Below are positions 1 to 8,591 of a stretch of DNA of 57,539 nt, in pieces (the stretch's first letter is position 1; each line of letters begins with the position of its first letter). A program made the translations under genes and the position numbers. The notes beneath the pieces were generated by a model that was given only the letters and a program-made list of their open reading frames with translations, was not told the origin of the DNA and did no database searches. The DNA is taken from assembly GCA_020847515.1 (NCBI GenBank), contig JADLBW010000146.1, forward strand, positions 1 through 57,539. The letters are read 5' to 3'. Source of the stretch: Pirellulales bacterium (GTDB lineage Bacteria > Planctomycetota > Planctomycetia > Pirellulales > Lacipirellulaceae).

Positions 1-332
1 CCAAATTTATCCGCCAGTTCTAGAGTCCTCTTTGTCGCCTTGACATGTTGATGGCATACTCCGTCCTGAAATTGGATTCTTTGTAGCTCGTCCAAGCAGA
101 ATTCCTGTTCATTGGCTCCAAGCGCCTCCACCGGTTGAACTCGCGGAAATCCGGTTATTTCGTGAAGCAATCGCATGAAATACGTTGATCCGGATTTCGG
201 AAAGCATGCAATAAACAGCAGTTTACGCGGATTCCGCCCGGTTATGCCATATTCGGCACGGCGCCACATCAGTCTTAGGCGATCGCCGGCCGACTGCGGG
301 CCATTCATTACCTTCAAGTGCGTAGCACTCAT
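1..332 (-). CDS. Sulfotransferase family protein, N-terminal part (cut by window edge)
   Basis: The open frame starts at an ATG at 332 and runs off the left edge, giving 110 residues. Residues 43-52 read CFPKSGSTYF, the PAPS 5'-phosphosulfate-binding loop of sulfotransferases. The enzyme would transfer sulfate from PAPS to a sugar hydroxyl. It starts 22 bases after the stop of the Wzt-like ATPase, so it is the next gene of the polysaccharide operon and the third sulfotransferase in it. Its base composition is lower in GC (28 of 60 bases in 61-120) than the operon body (39 of 60 in 1381-1440). The 3'-phosphate-binding part lies outside the window, so the family is assigned from one motif plus context. 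Confidence 0.8.
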   Translation of the reverse strand, partial: MSATHLKVMNGPQSAGDRLRLMWRRAEYGITGRNPRKLLFIACFPKSGSTYFMRLLHEITGFPRVQPVEALGANEQEFCLDELQRIQFQDGVCHQHVKATKRTLELADKF

Positions 333-354
333 TCGATATGCCCCCTCTGCTCCA

Positions 355-1701
355 CTACCCAGCTATGCCGGATGAAGCGGCATATTCTGAATTCATATCG
401 TGCTGACTGTCGTAAGTTGACCAATCGACGGGCAAGTATATAGCCGCATCCCCGTACGGAATGATGCCCGTCGCATATATGTCTGCGGGCAGGACATTAA
501 ACGCCATCGCTCCCTCAACGAAATCCAAGAGCTGCCGGCTATCGGGGTTCTGAACGCCCAAGTTCAGACGATAAGTACCCGGCATCAGGTTCGGCGACTT
601 AATCGAGCAATCGACAGCCGTGAAATTCGACGACCCGACTTGGAAGACGCGCTGCGCAGTGTCCTTGCTGTGCAGCACTGCCACTCGTGCTGCATGCCGA
701 TTGAATATCCCAACGGCCACAGAACAAAGGTGGCGACCTGTTCGAGCTCTTAGCCACACACGAACCTTAATGTCAGATCCCATGGGAAAAGCGGTAGTGC
801 GTTCCCCGTTCGCCGATAATAGCTCTACTTTGTCACACCGGACTTCTCCGCTACCCGTGCGGCCTGAAGTCTTATCCCTTAATTGCCTGGTTGAGGCGTG
901 TTCAGCCTCAAATTGCATTAAGTACGATGCTATAACCTCCTCTGTCGTTCCAAGTGTGAATAACTTGCCGCTTTCAAGGGTCATACACCTGGTACATAGG
1001 TGCGATACCGCTGCCATATTATGACTGACAAAAAGGACGGTTCGTCCGCCTTGCGCCACGTCTTGCATCTTGCCTAAGCATTTCTTTTGGAAGTCTGCGT
1101 CGCCGACGGCCAGTACCTCGTCAATGATGAGAATCTCCGGCTCCAAATGGGCGGCCACGGAGAACGCCAGGCGGACCTTCATGCCGGAGGAGTAGCGCTT
1201 GATGGGCGTGTCGAGGAACTGCTCGACGCCCGAGAAGTCGATGATCTCGTCGAGCTTGCGGTCGATCTCGCGCTTGCGCATGCCGAGGATCGTGCCGTTC
1301 ATGTAGATGTTTTCGCGACCCGATAACTCGGGGTGGAAGCCGGTGCCGACTTCCAACAGGCTCGAGACCCGCCCGCGGATGACGGCCCGGCCGGAAGTCG
1401 GCTCGGTGATGCGGCTGAGGATCTTCAGCAGCGTGCTTTTGCCGGCGCCGTTGCGGCCGATGACGCCCAGGACCTCGCCCTCGGCGACGTCGAACGAGAC
1501 GTCGCGAAGGGCCCAGAAGAGGTCGGGCTGGTCGTCGTCGCCGGCGGAGTAGGTGTTGAGCCTGCGGAGGCGGTGGAAGTTCCGCAGGGGGGCCTTGGCC
1601 CAGGAGGTCGCCACGCCGACGAGCGTGTCGGGGATCTCCTCCTTCAGGCCAATGCGGTAGGCCTTGCTGAGGCTATCGACGGTAATGGCGGGACGGGACA
1701 T
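355..1701 (-). CDS. Polysaccharide ABC transporter ATP-binding protein, Wzt type with C-terminal extension
   Basis: 448 residues. The nucleotide-binding domain shows Walker A GRNGAGKST (82-90), ABC signature SSGMK (171-175), Walker B LIIDE (191-195) and switch His227. About 180 residues follow, matching the Wzt C-terminal domain, which in known O-antigen exporters recognises the finished, end-capped polymer. With the permease at 1896-2792 it would export undecaprenyl-linked polysaccharide. Base composition changes inside the gene near 1080 (about codon 208), just after Walker B: 37 of 60 bases are G+C in 1201-1260 but only 27 of 60 in 361-420. This suggests recombinational replacement of the substrate-specific end. 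Confidence 0.93.
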   Translation of the reverse strand: MSRPAITVDSLSKAYRIGLKEEIPDTLVGVATSWAKAPLRNFHRLRRLNTYSAGDDDQPDLFWALRDVSFDVAEGEVLGVIGRNGAGKSTLLKILSRITEPTSGRAVIRGRVSSLLEVGTGFHPELSGRENIYMNGTILGMRKREIDRKLDEIIDFSGVEQFLDTPIKRYSSGMKVRLAFSVAAHLEPEILIIDEVLAVGDADFQKKCLGKMQDVAQGGRTVLFVSHNMAAVSHLCTRCMTLESGKLFTLGTTEEVIASYLMQFEAEHASTRQLRDKTSGRTGSGEVRCDKVELLSANGERTTAFPMGSDIKVRVWLRARTGRHLCSVAVGIFNRHAARVAVLHSKDTAQRVFQVGSSNFTAVDCSIKSPNLMPGTYRLNLGVQNPDSRQLLDFVEGAMAFNVLPADIYATGIIPYGDAAIYLPVDWSTYDSQHDMNSEYAASSGIAG

Positions 1702-1709
1702 GGGGTGGT

Positions 1710-1890
1710 AGGGGGGATTTATGATTTAGGATTTAGGATGTGGGACTTGTGATGTGGGGTTATTGCGACTGTTTGCGGGTGGGCAGGGGAGTTGTCAGTT
1801 GCCAGTTGTTCGTGGTTTGTACAGCTCACAGCCCACAGTCCACAGCCCACAGCTCACAGCTCACAGCCTATAGCCCACAGCTTACATCTT
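1710..1890. repeat. Degenerate short-period repeats between the two ABC transporter genes
   Basis: The 194-base gap between ATPase and permease holds two low-complexity tracts. Positions 1714-1757 repeat units like ATTTAGGATTTAGGAT and GATGTGGG; positions 1824-1888 hold about nine degenerate copies of a 7-8 base unit of type CACAGCC/CACAGCT. No stable hairpin or reading frame is evident. Most other gaps in this operon are under 100 bases, so this reads as an expanded simple repeat. Confidence 0.75.
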
Positions 1891-1895
1891 ACCCC

Positions 1896-2792
1896 TCACG
1901 CTACGTCCGCGAAGATTCGTTCTCGGCGGCGGAAGTAGAGGCAGCCTGATAGCGCGAGGGCGGCGGCTGAGGCGGTGCTGACGGCCAGCAGGTCCCAGGG
2001 CATCGGGCGGGTGGCCAATAGCGCCGAGCGGAACCCCTCGATGACGCCGACCATCGGGTAGGCGGCGTAGTACAGGCGATACTCTTCGGGCACCAGCGTG
2101 ATCGAGTAGACGACCGGGGCGGCATACATGAGGAATTGGACGATAAAGCTCATGGCGTGCTTGACGTCGCGGTACTGGATGGCCAGGGCCGTAAGCCACA
2201 TGCCCATGCCGGCGGCGGTGGTCATCATCAGCAGCACCAGCACCGGGATGGCGAGGACGCCCCAGGAGGGCGCGCGGCCGAACCAGAGCATCATGCCGGC
2301 GAGGATCGTCGAGGCGATGGCAAAGTCGATCAGCCGCGACAGGACGGCGGCGATCGGCAGGATCAGCCGGGGGAAGTAGACCTTGCTGATCATGTTGGCG
2401 TTGGACACGAGGCTGGTCGCGCTGTCGTTGAGGGCGCCGGAGAAGTAGGTCCAGGGCACCAGCGCCGTCAGGCTGAACAGGGCGTAGGGAACGCCGTCGG
2501 AGGTGAGTTTCGCGAGCTTGCCGAAGACCAGCGTGAACAGCAGCATCGAGATGACCGGCTGAATGACGGCCCAGCCGATGCCGATGGCGCTTTGGGCGTA
2601 ACGGGCCTTGACGCTGCGCCAGGTGAGGAACATGAACAGGTCGCGGTATTCGACGATTTCGCGCCAGTCGACCAGTCGCCAGCCGGAGCGGGGCTCGATG
2701 ACGGTGACGTACGGTTCGCTGGCGGCGCCGAGGGGGGCGGCCGCGGCCGGCGGACGACGTTTGGCGACAGGCTCTAGCAGGACTTCCGACAT
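1896..2792 (-). CDS. Polysaccharide ABC transporter permease (Wzm/KpsM type, ABC-2)
   Basis: 298 residues. A hydrophilic N-terminus of about 50 residues is followed by DLFMFLTWRSVKARYAQS, the amphipathic stretch before the first helix in ABC-2 permeases, then about six hydrophobic segments and a short basic tail. It would form the inner-membrane channel for polysaccharide with the Wzt-like ATPase encoded downstream. It starts 46 bases after the preceding CapK-like gene. Length and layout are normal for Wzm/KpsM/TagG proteins. Confidence 0.93.
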   Translation of the reverse strand: MSEVLLEPVAKRRPPAAAAPLGAASEPYVTVIEPRSGWRLVDWREIVEYRDLFMFLTWRSVKARYAQSAIGIGWAVIQPVISMLLFTLVFGKLAKLTSDGVPYALFSLTALVPWTYFSGALNDSATSLVSNANMISKVYFPRLILPIAAVLSRLIDFAIASTILAGMMLWFGRAPSWGVLAIPVLVLLMMTTAAGMGMWLTALAIQYRDVKHAMSFIVQFLMYAAPVVYSITLVPEEYRLYYAAYPMVGVIEGFRSALLATRPMPWDLLAVSTASAAALALSGCLYFRRRERIFADVA

Positions 2793-2838
2793 GGGCGGGA
2801 GGGCTCAGTAGGTGCGAGGAACGGCGGAGGGCGGGCGG

Positions 2839-4218
2839 TTATTGGGCGACCAGGGCAGGGTCGACCGTCGAGCGGCAGAAGATGAATTTTCCCGACGGCT
2901 CGGGCTTCAGCTCGTCGACGAACTCGAAGCGGGTCTCGGTGCCGGCGCCGACGTATTTGGCGGTGGATGTGCGGAGGAAGTCGAGATCGGCCGAGGAGGT
3001 CGGGGCGCCGTCGCGGGGGGCGATCTTGTAGGTTAACGTGCCGGGGGCCGTCTGCCAAATCTGGACCTGGCCGAGGGTAGGCCGCTTGGCGACGACGTAG
3101 GTGGCCAGGAAGACCCCTGAGACGAGCCGCCCGTCGGGCCCGACGACGAAGTCGGTAACGCGGCCGGCGACGCCCTTAAGCCGCGGGAGGCCGCGTCCGC
3201 AGGGGCAGGGGGCCGGATCCCAGCAGCCCATGTCGCCGATCTCGTAGCGGATCAGCGGCATGGCGAAATTGAGCAGATCGGTTATGAGGATTTTGCCGAG
3301 CTCGCCGGGGCGGGCCGGGCGGTCGCCGACAACCACCTCGATGTAGAGGCCCTCGGCCATGGTGTGCAGGCCGGCATGCTCCTGGCATTCGCTGGCGATG
3401 ACGCCGACTTCGCGGCAGCCGTAGCGGTTGAAGACCGGACACTGGAAGACCTGCTGGATGACGGCCCGGTCGTCGTCGGAGAGCATTTCGGCGGAGGTGA
3501 TGATGGAGGCGGGCCGGTAGACTTCCAGCCCGGCTTCCCGGAGGTGGCCAGCCAGGTGGGCCAGCGCCCGGGCGTAGGCGAAGATGACTTTCGGGCGGTG
3601 CTCGCGTAGGCGGGCGCTGAAGGCTTCCATGCGGCCCGCGGTGAAGTGGGCCGTATCGAGGTAGAGGGTGCGGTCGATGAGTTTGCGGCGGAGGCGGCTT
3701 TTGAAGGTATCGGGCGGCAGGTCGCGCGGGGCACCCCAGACCCAGGCGGAGCGGTCGCCAAGCTGGTAGCCGGCCCAGCGATCGTGCCGGCGGGTGGCGG
3801 CCATCCGCGAGCAGTGGACGTCCCAGCTTTGGTAGTAGGAGATTGGAGCGCCGGTCGAGCCGCCAGTATGATCGAGCCGCATGGAGCTGGCGGGCATGTC
3901 GTCGGCGATCATCGCGTCGCGATCGCGCTGGATGTCGGCTTTCGTCAGTATGGGGAAGCTGGCGAGGTCGTCGAGGCGCTGGATGTCGTCGGGGTGGAGG
4001 CCCGCCTGGTCCCACTGCTCGCGGTAATAGCGGCAATGCAGGTAGGCGTGTCGGAGCCGCTTTTGCAGCCGCCGTAATTGGAGCCGCTGCACCTCCTCAA
4101 AGGGCAAATACTGGGTGCGCTCGTACTCGCGAAGGTAACGCTCTTGGGCGTAATGGCCGTTATGGGCCAAGTGGAGCGGATGGACGATGCGGCGGATGGC
4201 GAGGCTGGCTAGCGACAC
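2839..4218 (-). CDS. CapK-like phenylacetate-CoA ligase family protein (first copy)
   Basis: Adenylate-forming enzyme of the PaaK/CapK family, which occurs in capsule loci with an often unknown carboxylate substrate. The ATP-binding loop is seen as HTGGSTGAPISYY, followed by YGCREVG and the late motif LIRYEIGDMG. An ATG exists at 4305, but it overlaps the preceding gene and adds a low-complexity FAFAFEF stretch; I prefer the GTG at 4218 because the resulting N-terminus (SLASLAIRRIVHPL) lines up with that of the paralogue at 5087-6472 (NPYDAVYRFAVRPL). That gives 459 residues. No clear Shine-Dalgarno precedes either start. It may activate an acyl or amino-acyl substituent for the polysaccharide; that role is inferred. 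Confidence 0.85.
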   Translation of the reverse strand: MSLASLAIRRIVHPLHLAHNGHYAQERYLREYERTQYLPFEEVQRLQLRRLQKRLRHAYLHCRYYREQWDQAGLHPDDIQRLDDLASFPILTKADIQRDRDAMIADDMPASSMRLDHTGGSTGAPISYYQSWDVHCSRMAATRRHDRWAGYQLGDRSAWVWGAPRDLPPDTFKSRLRRKLIDRTLYLDTAHFTAGRMEAFSARLREHRPKVIFAYARALAHLAGHLREAGLEVYRPASIITSAEMLSDDDRAVIQQVFQCPVFNRYGCREVGVIASECQEHAGLHTMAEGLYIEVVVGDRPARPGELGKILITDLLNFAMPLIRYEIGDMGCWDPAPCPCGRGLPRLKGVAGRVTDFVVGPDGRLVSGVFLATYVVAKRPTLGQVQIWQTAPGTLTYKIAPRDGAPTSSADLDFLRTSTAKYVGAGTETRFEFVDELKPEPSGKFIFCRSTVDPALVAQ

Positions 4219-4271
4219 TAGGCTAAACTCGAAGGCGAAGGCGAATTCAAACGCGGCGGAGGGACATGTAC

Positions 4272-5030
4272 TCAGGCGACGGGGGCCAGCAGCCGCCTGG
4301 CCCATTGCACGCTACGGCCGCGGCCGCTAATCGGGAGCTTCTCTACGGTCCAGTTAACGGCACTTTCGGCGAGGCGGAACGCGGCTTGCGAGTATCGCGA
4401 CGGCTCGACGGCGCCCCAGCTTTGTGGAAACTCGTAGCCCCATTGTCGCATGAAGGGGCCGAACGTGTGGGCGGCCAGGCGGGCGGTTTCGGCGGTGTAC
4501 AAGTCGGCGAACTGCCGCGGCCTGGCCGATTGATTGCTCGTAGGCAGCGGGCGCACGGGGGTCAATCCGAGCTCGCCGAGCGTCTGGGCGAAATCGGAGG
4601 CGATGCTCTCAAACCGCAGCACCTTGTTGAATCGCCGATGGCCGACGAGATACCAGTTGTGGTAGACGCGCCGATAGAACCTCCGCAGGTACGCGGCGAA
4701 GTCGCCGACCTCGGTGACAAAGCGGAATTGCCGCTGATGGAGCGGGGTGACCCATTTGCCGCGGCCAGCGAGGTCGGTAAACGCTCCCCTGTGGTTGGAT
4801 CGGTACTTGTAGAATTCCGTCACGACGATATCCAGCGGGTTGCGCACGCCCGCGAAGACGAAGTACTTCCGTTCGTCGGCCGACGCCTGGCGTAAGAATT
4901 CTGGATACTTGGCGTGCTTGTCGAGGATTCGTTCGCCGGCGTAACAGGCGCGCAGCTCGCTGGCAATCGCAGTGGTCGCCGTGTGCGGCACCTCGATGAA
5001 CAGGTATCGGTGCTGATGCGAAATAATCAC
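4272..5030 (-). CDS. Sulfotransferase family 2-like protein
   Basis: 252 residues from the GTG at 5030. The frame is open to 5222, but that would overlap the upstream CapK-like gene by 136 bases, and homology-like sequence begins at IISHQHRYLFIEVPH. FIEVPHTATTAI corresponds to the 5'-phosphosulfate loop usually written FxHxPKxGGTS; here the Lys is replaced by His. RNPLDIVVTEFYKYRS matches the 3'-phosphate motif (RNPxDRxxS), also relaxed. It probably sulfates a sugar in the polymer. It lies between two CapK-like genes. The departure from the canonical Lys makes activity less certain than for the protein at 6469-7416. Confidence 0.75.
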   Translation of the reverse strand: MIISHQHRYLFIEVPHTATTAIASELRACYAGERILDKHAKYPEFLRQASADERKYFVFAGVRNPLDIVVTEFYKYRSNHRGAFTDLAGRGKWVTPLHQRQFRFVTEVGDFAAYLRRFYRRVYHNWYLVGHRRFNKVLRFESIASDFAQTLGELGLTPVRPLPTSNQSARPRQFADLYTAETARLAAHTFGPFMRQWGYEFPQSWGAVEPSRYSQAAFRLAESAVNWTVEKLPISGRGRSVQWARRLLAPVA

Positions 5031-5086
5031 GGCACGATTAAGCGACAGATCTCGCGGGTCATTCGGCGACTTGAAGTGAGGGGCGG

Positions 5087-6472
5087 CTACGGCGAGGCGC
5101 TGCAGGCAGCGGCTTTGCGGTCCGCGGCGCAGGCGAGCCGCGTTCGCGAAACTTCCGAACGCACATATTGCAGCTTGCCGCTGGGAAGCAGCGGAATATC
5201 GTCCACCTCGATGAAATGGCACTCGATCTCAGACCCCAGCACGTCGGCCAGGCGGCGTCGTAGTTCAACCAGTGAATCGTCGCTGAACCCGGCCGCGCGG
5301 ATGTAGCGGACCGTCAGTTCGTCTTCAGCCTCCTGAATATATTGAAGCTGGGCCACGCCCGGCGCCGAGACGAGCGTCAGCGAGGCGCCGGAAACGAACC
5401 GCCCGTCCGGGGTGACGACAAAGTCGGTTTCCCGGCCGGCGACGATGTCGATGCGCGGCAGGCCCAGGCGTCCCGGGGCGAGTGCGGCGGCCACGTCGCC
5501 GATACGATAACGTATCAGCGGCATCGCTTTGTTAAGTAGATCGGTGACAACGACCTGGCCCGGCATGCCTTCTGGGGCAGATTGGCCGTCCGGTCCGAGG
5601 ATCTCGACGACCGCGTTGAGCGGGTTGATTTGCAGGCCCGGCTCAAACGGGTGCTCGGCGGCGATCATGCCGAATTCGCGAGTGCCGTAAATGCTGAACG
5701 TCGGGCATTCGAAGGCTTGGGAGACGACGTTCTTCTGTTCTGGCGAAATGGGCTCCGCCGTAACAGTGGCCGCCTTGACGACCGGCGGCGTCCAACCGCG
5801 TTCAAGAGCCCGACGGGCCACCAGAAAAGCCCCTTGCGAGTACGCATGGATGAACTGCGGCTTGAACCGCTGCAGCAGCAGGAGATAGTCGTCGATCCGC
5901 TGCGGACTGAGGGCGTTGGCAGGAAGTACGACAGACCGCTCCAGCAGGCGGCTGCGCCAGCGAGATTTCAGCGAGGCTGATTCGCCGATATCTCGCTGCG
6001 AACCCCAGATGTGCGCCCAACGGTGATGGGGCGCCCGCCCATACCAGTTCATGAACACCCACTCGTGGGCGACGCGCTCGGCCAGGCACTCGGCGTCGCG
6101 AAAGAAGCGCATCGGGGCGGCGGTGGACCCGCCCGTCATGTCGGCTGAGGGCTGGCCCTGAAGGGTTGACACCATTTGTGCCAGGTTTTCGCGGATTTCG
6201 CTTTTTTCGAGGATCGGTAGCCGGCGCAAATCGCCGAGCCCTGTTACGCTGTGAGGATTGATGCCCGCGTCGGCGAATCGCCGCCGCCAGAAGGGAACTT
6301 CTTTGGCGGCGTGGATAGCCAGTGCATTGAGGCGTTGTGAGACCACTTCTGGAAGCTTCGGCGATTGAAGCGCCTCTTGTGCGCGGCGGATGCGCGGCCC
6401 AAGCTGCGGGACGAATTTCCGCGTACGCAGCGGTCGCACCGCAAACCGATAGACGGCGTCATACGGATTCAT
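5087..6472 (-). CDS. CapK-like phenylacetate-CoA ligase family protein (second copy)
   Basis: 461 residues from the ATG at 6472, which overlaps the stop of the preceding sulfotransferase as ATGA (6469-6472); the frame extends to 6571 but that part lies within the sulfotransferase gene. Motifs DMTGGSTAAPMRFF, YGTREFGMIAAEHP and LIRYRIGDVA mark the PaaK/CapK adenylate-forming fold. It is a clear paralogue of 2839-4218 with the same gene order (sulfotransferase then CapK), suggesting a tandem duplication of a two-gene module. The substrate is unknown; activation of a carboxylate for transfer onto the polysaccharide is the usual suggestion. Confidence 0.88.
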   Translation of the reverse strand: MNPYDAVYRFAVRPLRTRKFVPQLGPRIRRAQEALQSPKLPEVVSQRLNALAIHAAKEVPFWRRRFADAGINPHSVTGLGDLRRLPILEKSEIRENLAQMVSTLQGQPSADMTGGSTAAPMRFFRDAECLAERVAHEWVFMNWYGRAPHHRWAHIWGSQRDIGESASLKSRWRSRLLERSVVLPANALSPQRIDDYLLLLQRFKPQFIHAYSQGAFLVARRALERGWTPPVVKAATVTAEPISPEQKNVVSQAFECPTFSIYGTREFGMIAAEHPFEPGLQINPLNAVVEILGPDGQSAPEGMPGQVVVTDLLNKAMPLIRYRIGDVAAALAPGRLGLPRIDIVAGRETDFVVTPDGRFVSGASLTLVSAPGVAQLQYIQEAEDELTVRYIRAAGFSDDSLVELRRRLADVLGSEIECHFIEVDDIPLLPSGKLQYVRSEVSRTRLACAADRKAAACSASP

Positions 6473-7416
6473 GGCGCGGCTGATGTTTCCAGCGTGATTG
6501 CGCAGTCGCCCGCAGGCGCCACGGCGGTACGGCACGAGGCCGCTTTGGCGCCGCCCGTCCAGTTGCGGCAATAATAGGAGTCAAACCGCTGCCAAAGTCC
6601 TTCGCACAAGCGTTCGATGGAGGGCGAGATCTGCGACTGCTCGCCCAAGCCTACCGATCGGGTGTCGACGTCGCCGGTGATTCTGCGGCGGGGCGGGGCC
6701 AGTTCGATAAAGCTGTAAATCCGGCCCAGCACCGCGTCGGGGCAACTGACCAGCTCTTCATAGCGACACAACATCACGTCGCGGCGACTGTCGAGCCCGA
6801 GTTCGAAGAACAGTACGTTTCGCGCGTACCAACCGAGGGCCGCAGCGTCTTCTCGCCGGATGTCCTCATGGAAGTGCCGCCTTAGTATTTCTTGGGTCGC
6901 AGGCGACAGCCGCTCGTTCCGCCAGGATGGCGGAGCGCCGGTCGCCGCCATTCGCAATCCTTCTACCTGCGATGCGAACCGCTTAACATTCGACCGCACT
7001 ACGTCTCGGTAGTGGCGGTGCATCCACAGAGCGCGCGAGCCGGCAACGTGCTGCAGCAGTTCAGGAGTCCATTGGCTTTCGACGATGGGCTTGGCAACGA
7101 CCAGCGGGGCCCGCAATCCGTGCAACAGACGTTGGACTTCGGCATGAGGCCTCAGACGAAGCGACGATCCGCGCGTAATGCAGCTTTGTTCTTGCAGAAC
7201 GGCGGCGCGCAGGTCTTGGGCCAGGATGTTTCCGATGAGCGTCGTGCCCGATCGCTGACAGCCGACAATGAAGAGAATCCTTTTCGTGTCGGACCGACGG
7301 CAAAGGGCGCGCTGGTACAGCTCGCGCCGCAGGCGATGGTATTTCTGCCGGACGAGCTTCCAAAGCTTGCCGGAGGCAGTTTTGCGGAAAGGCAATTGTG
7401 CGTCGGAAGCTGCCAT
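6469..7416 (-). CDS. Sulfotransferase, PAPS-dependent
   Basis: 315 residues from the ATG at 7416. The upstream CapA stop and this start share one base (TAATG), fixing the start although the frame is open to 7476. Residues 51-60 read VGCQRSGTTL, a textbook PAPS 5'-phosphosulfate loop, preceded by ILFI. HRHYRDVVRSN is the 3'-phosphate-binding region (R-D...S). The enzyme likely sulfates the exopolysaccharide or its lipid-linked intermediate in the cytoplasm. It is the best conserved of the three sulfotransferases in the operon. Confidence 0.9.
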   Translation of the reverse strand: MAASDAQLPFRKTASGKLWKLVRQKYHRLRRELYQRALCRRSDTKRILFIVGCQRSGTTLIGNILAQDLRAAVLQEQSCITRGSSLRLRPHAEVQRLLHGLRAPLVVAKPIVESQWTPELLQHVAGSRALWMHRHYRDVVRSNVKRFASQVEGLRMAATGAPPSWRNERLSPATQEILRRHFHEDIRREDAAALGWYARNVLFFELGLDSRRDVMLCRYEELVSCPDAVLGRIYSFIELAPPRRRITGDVDTRSVGLGEQSQISPSIERLCEGLWQRFDSYYCRNWTGGAKAASCRTAVAPAGDCAITLETSAAP

Positions 7417-8591
7417 TAATACGCCGGGTATGCGTTCTGCGATACGTGCGAATCGCGGCGCGAGTCGGAGTGCCACGCGAGTCCGTCGGGCTCGACGGGA
7501 TGGCGCCCGAGCCAGCCAGCCTTGAGCATGATGATTCGGCAGCGTTGAGTCAGACGTCGGCCGTCGCGCCGCCAGCGCTCGCGACTGTCGGCCGCCCTCT
7601 GCTCTCGCTCAAAACAGGCGTGATAGCGTCGGCTAGCTAGTTGGCTATAGAACCACTGCTGCTCACGTCGGCGTGAGCGGCTGGCTTGCTCGACCACCTG
7701 CCCGTCGTTCTGCAAATAGGCCGGACGAAACTGCGATGCTGCCGGTTGCGAGCTAGAAAGTCCAATCTCGAGCCAGCCCGTACGCCGGGAGAGGGGGTGG
7801 ACCTCATAATGGGCCAAGAACGAGGCGCCTGCGCCATTGGCGCCGTGCCAGAACATGTTCGAGAACAAGAAGTCTCCCAAACTGTAAGCGACGACGGCGC
7901 CGCGAACGTGCTCAATCGGTTGCAGGACGTGCGGGTGATGGCCGACGATCGCATCGGCGCCGGCGCTGGCAAGGATCTCAGCCCAACGGCGCTGCAAGGG
8001 CGATGGCAGGCGACACATTTCCACGCCCCAATGGAGGTGGACAATGACCCAGTCGACCTGCGGCCGAAGTTGCGCAACCGCTTCGCGGCAAACTTCCAGG
8101 TCGGCCGGGGCTACGCCGGGCGAAGATTCGGTTGCGTATAAGTCGCTGATTTGTTCCACGTCGCAGAAGGCCAGGACGCCGACCGATCGGTCGCCGCAGC
8201 CAAGGATAGCGGGCCGGTAAGCTTCTTTGAGATTTCGGCCGGCGCCGACGTGGGCAATGCCAGCGGCATCGAGTTGTTCCAGCGTTTCCAGCAGGCCGTC
8301 GGGGCCGAAATCCATCATGTGGTTGTTGGCAACCGAAACACAATCGAAGCCGGCCGCTTGCAGGCTGGCGCAGGTTGTCCCCGCGGCGCGCAACGTCAGC
8401 TTCGCAGGGGTCCGCCGTGGGCCGGTGGAGATCGGCGACTCCAGGTTTGCCATCCGCAGACCTGCGTGACTCCACTGCCTGCATACATTTCGGAACGGAT
8501 AATCCGCGCCGTGCTCTGCCAACAGGCGCTCATAGGCGCCGTTAAAGGCCACGTCGCCGACGGCAACGATTTTGACGGCGTGGTTATCCAT
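7416..8591 (-). CDS. CapA family metallophosphatase-like protein
   Basis: 391 residues from the ATG at 8591, which overlaps the stop of the upstream polymerase gene as TAATG. Family motifs appear in order: IVAVGDVAFNG, NLESPIS, VSVANNHMMDFG, VIVHLHWGVE, VGHHPHVLQP and SLGDFLFSN, which together form the calcineurin-like metal site. CapA/PgsA proteins are known from poly-gamma-glutamate capsule systems, where the exact reaction is unsettled; homologues are common in polysaccharide clusters. No signal peptide is evident, so it probably acts at the cytoplasmic side. Confidence 0.9.
   Translation of the reverse strand: MDNHAVKIVAVGDVAFNGAYERLLAEHGADYPFRNVCRQWSHAGLRMANLESPISTGPRRTPAKLTLRAAGTTCASLQAAGFDCVSVANNHMMDFGPDGLLETLEQLDAAGIAHVGAGRNLKEAYRPAILGCGDRSVGVLAFCDVEQISDLYATESSPGVAPADLEVCREAVAQLRPQVDWVIVHLHWGVEMCRLPSPLQRRWAEILASAGADAIVGHHPHVLQPIEHVRGAVVAYSLGDFLFSNMFWHGANGAGASFLAHYEVHPLSRRTGWLEIGLSSSQPAASQFRPAYLQNDGQVVEQASRSRRREQQWFYSQLASRRYHACFEREQRAADSRERWRRDGRRLTQRCRIIMLKAGWLGRHPVEPDGLAWHSDSRRDSHVSQNAYPAY

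Noticed and set aside
1824-1888. Tandem CACAGCC-like units as a possible CRISPR array
   Set aside because: The unit is only 7-8 bases, has no spacers of constant length, and no cas genes are present.
4219-4305. Longer N-terminus for the first CapK-like protein (ATG at 4305)
   Set aside because: It overlaps the preceding gene by 34 bases, encodes low-complexity FAFAFEF, and does not align with the paralogue.
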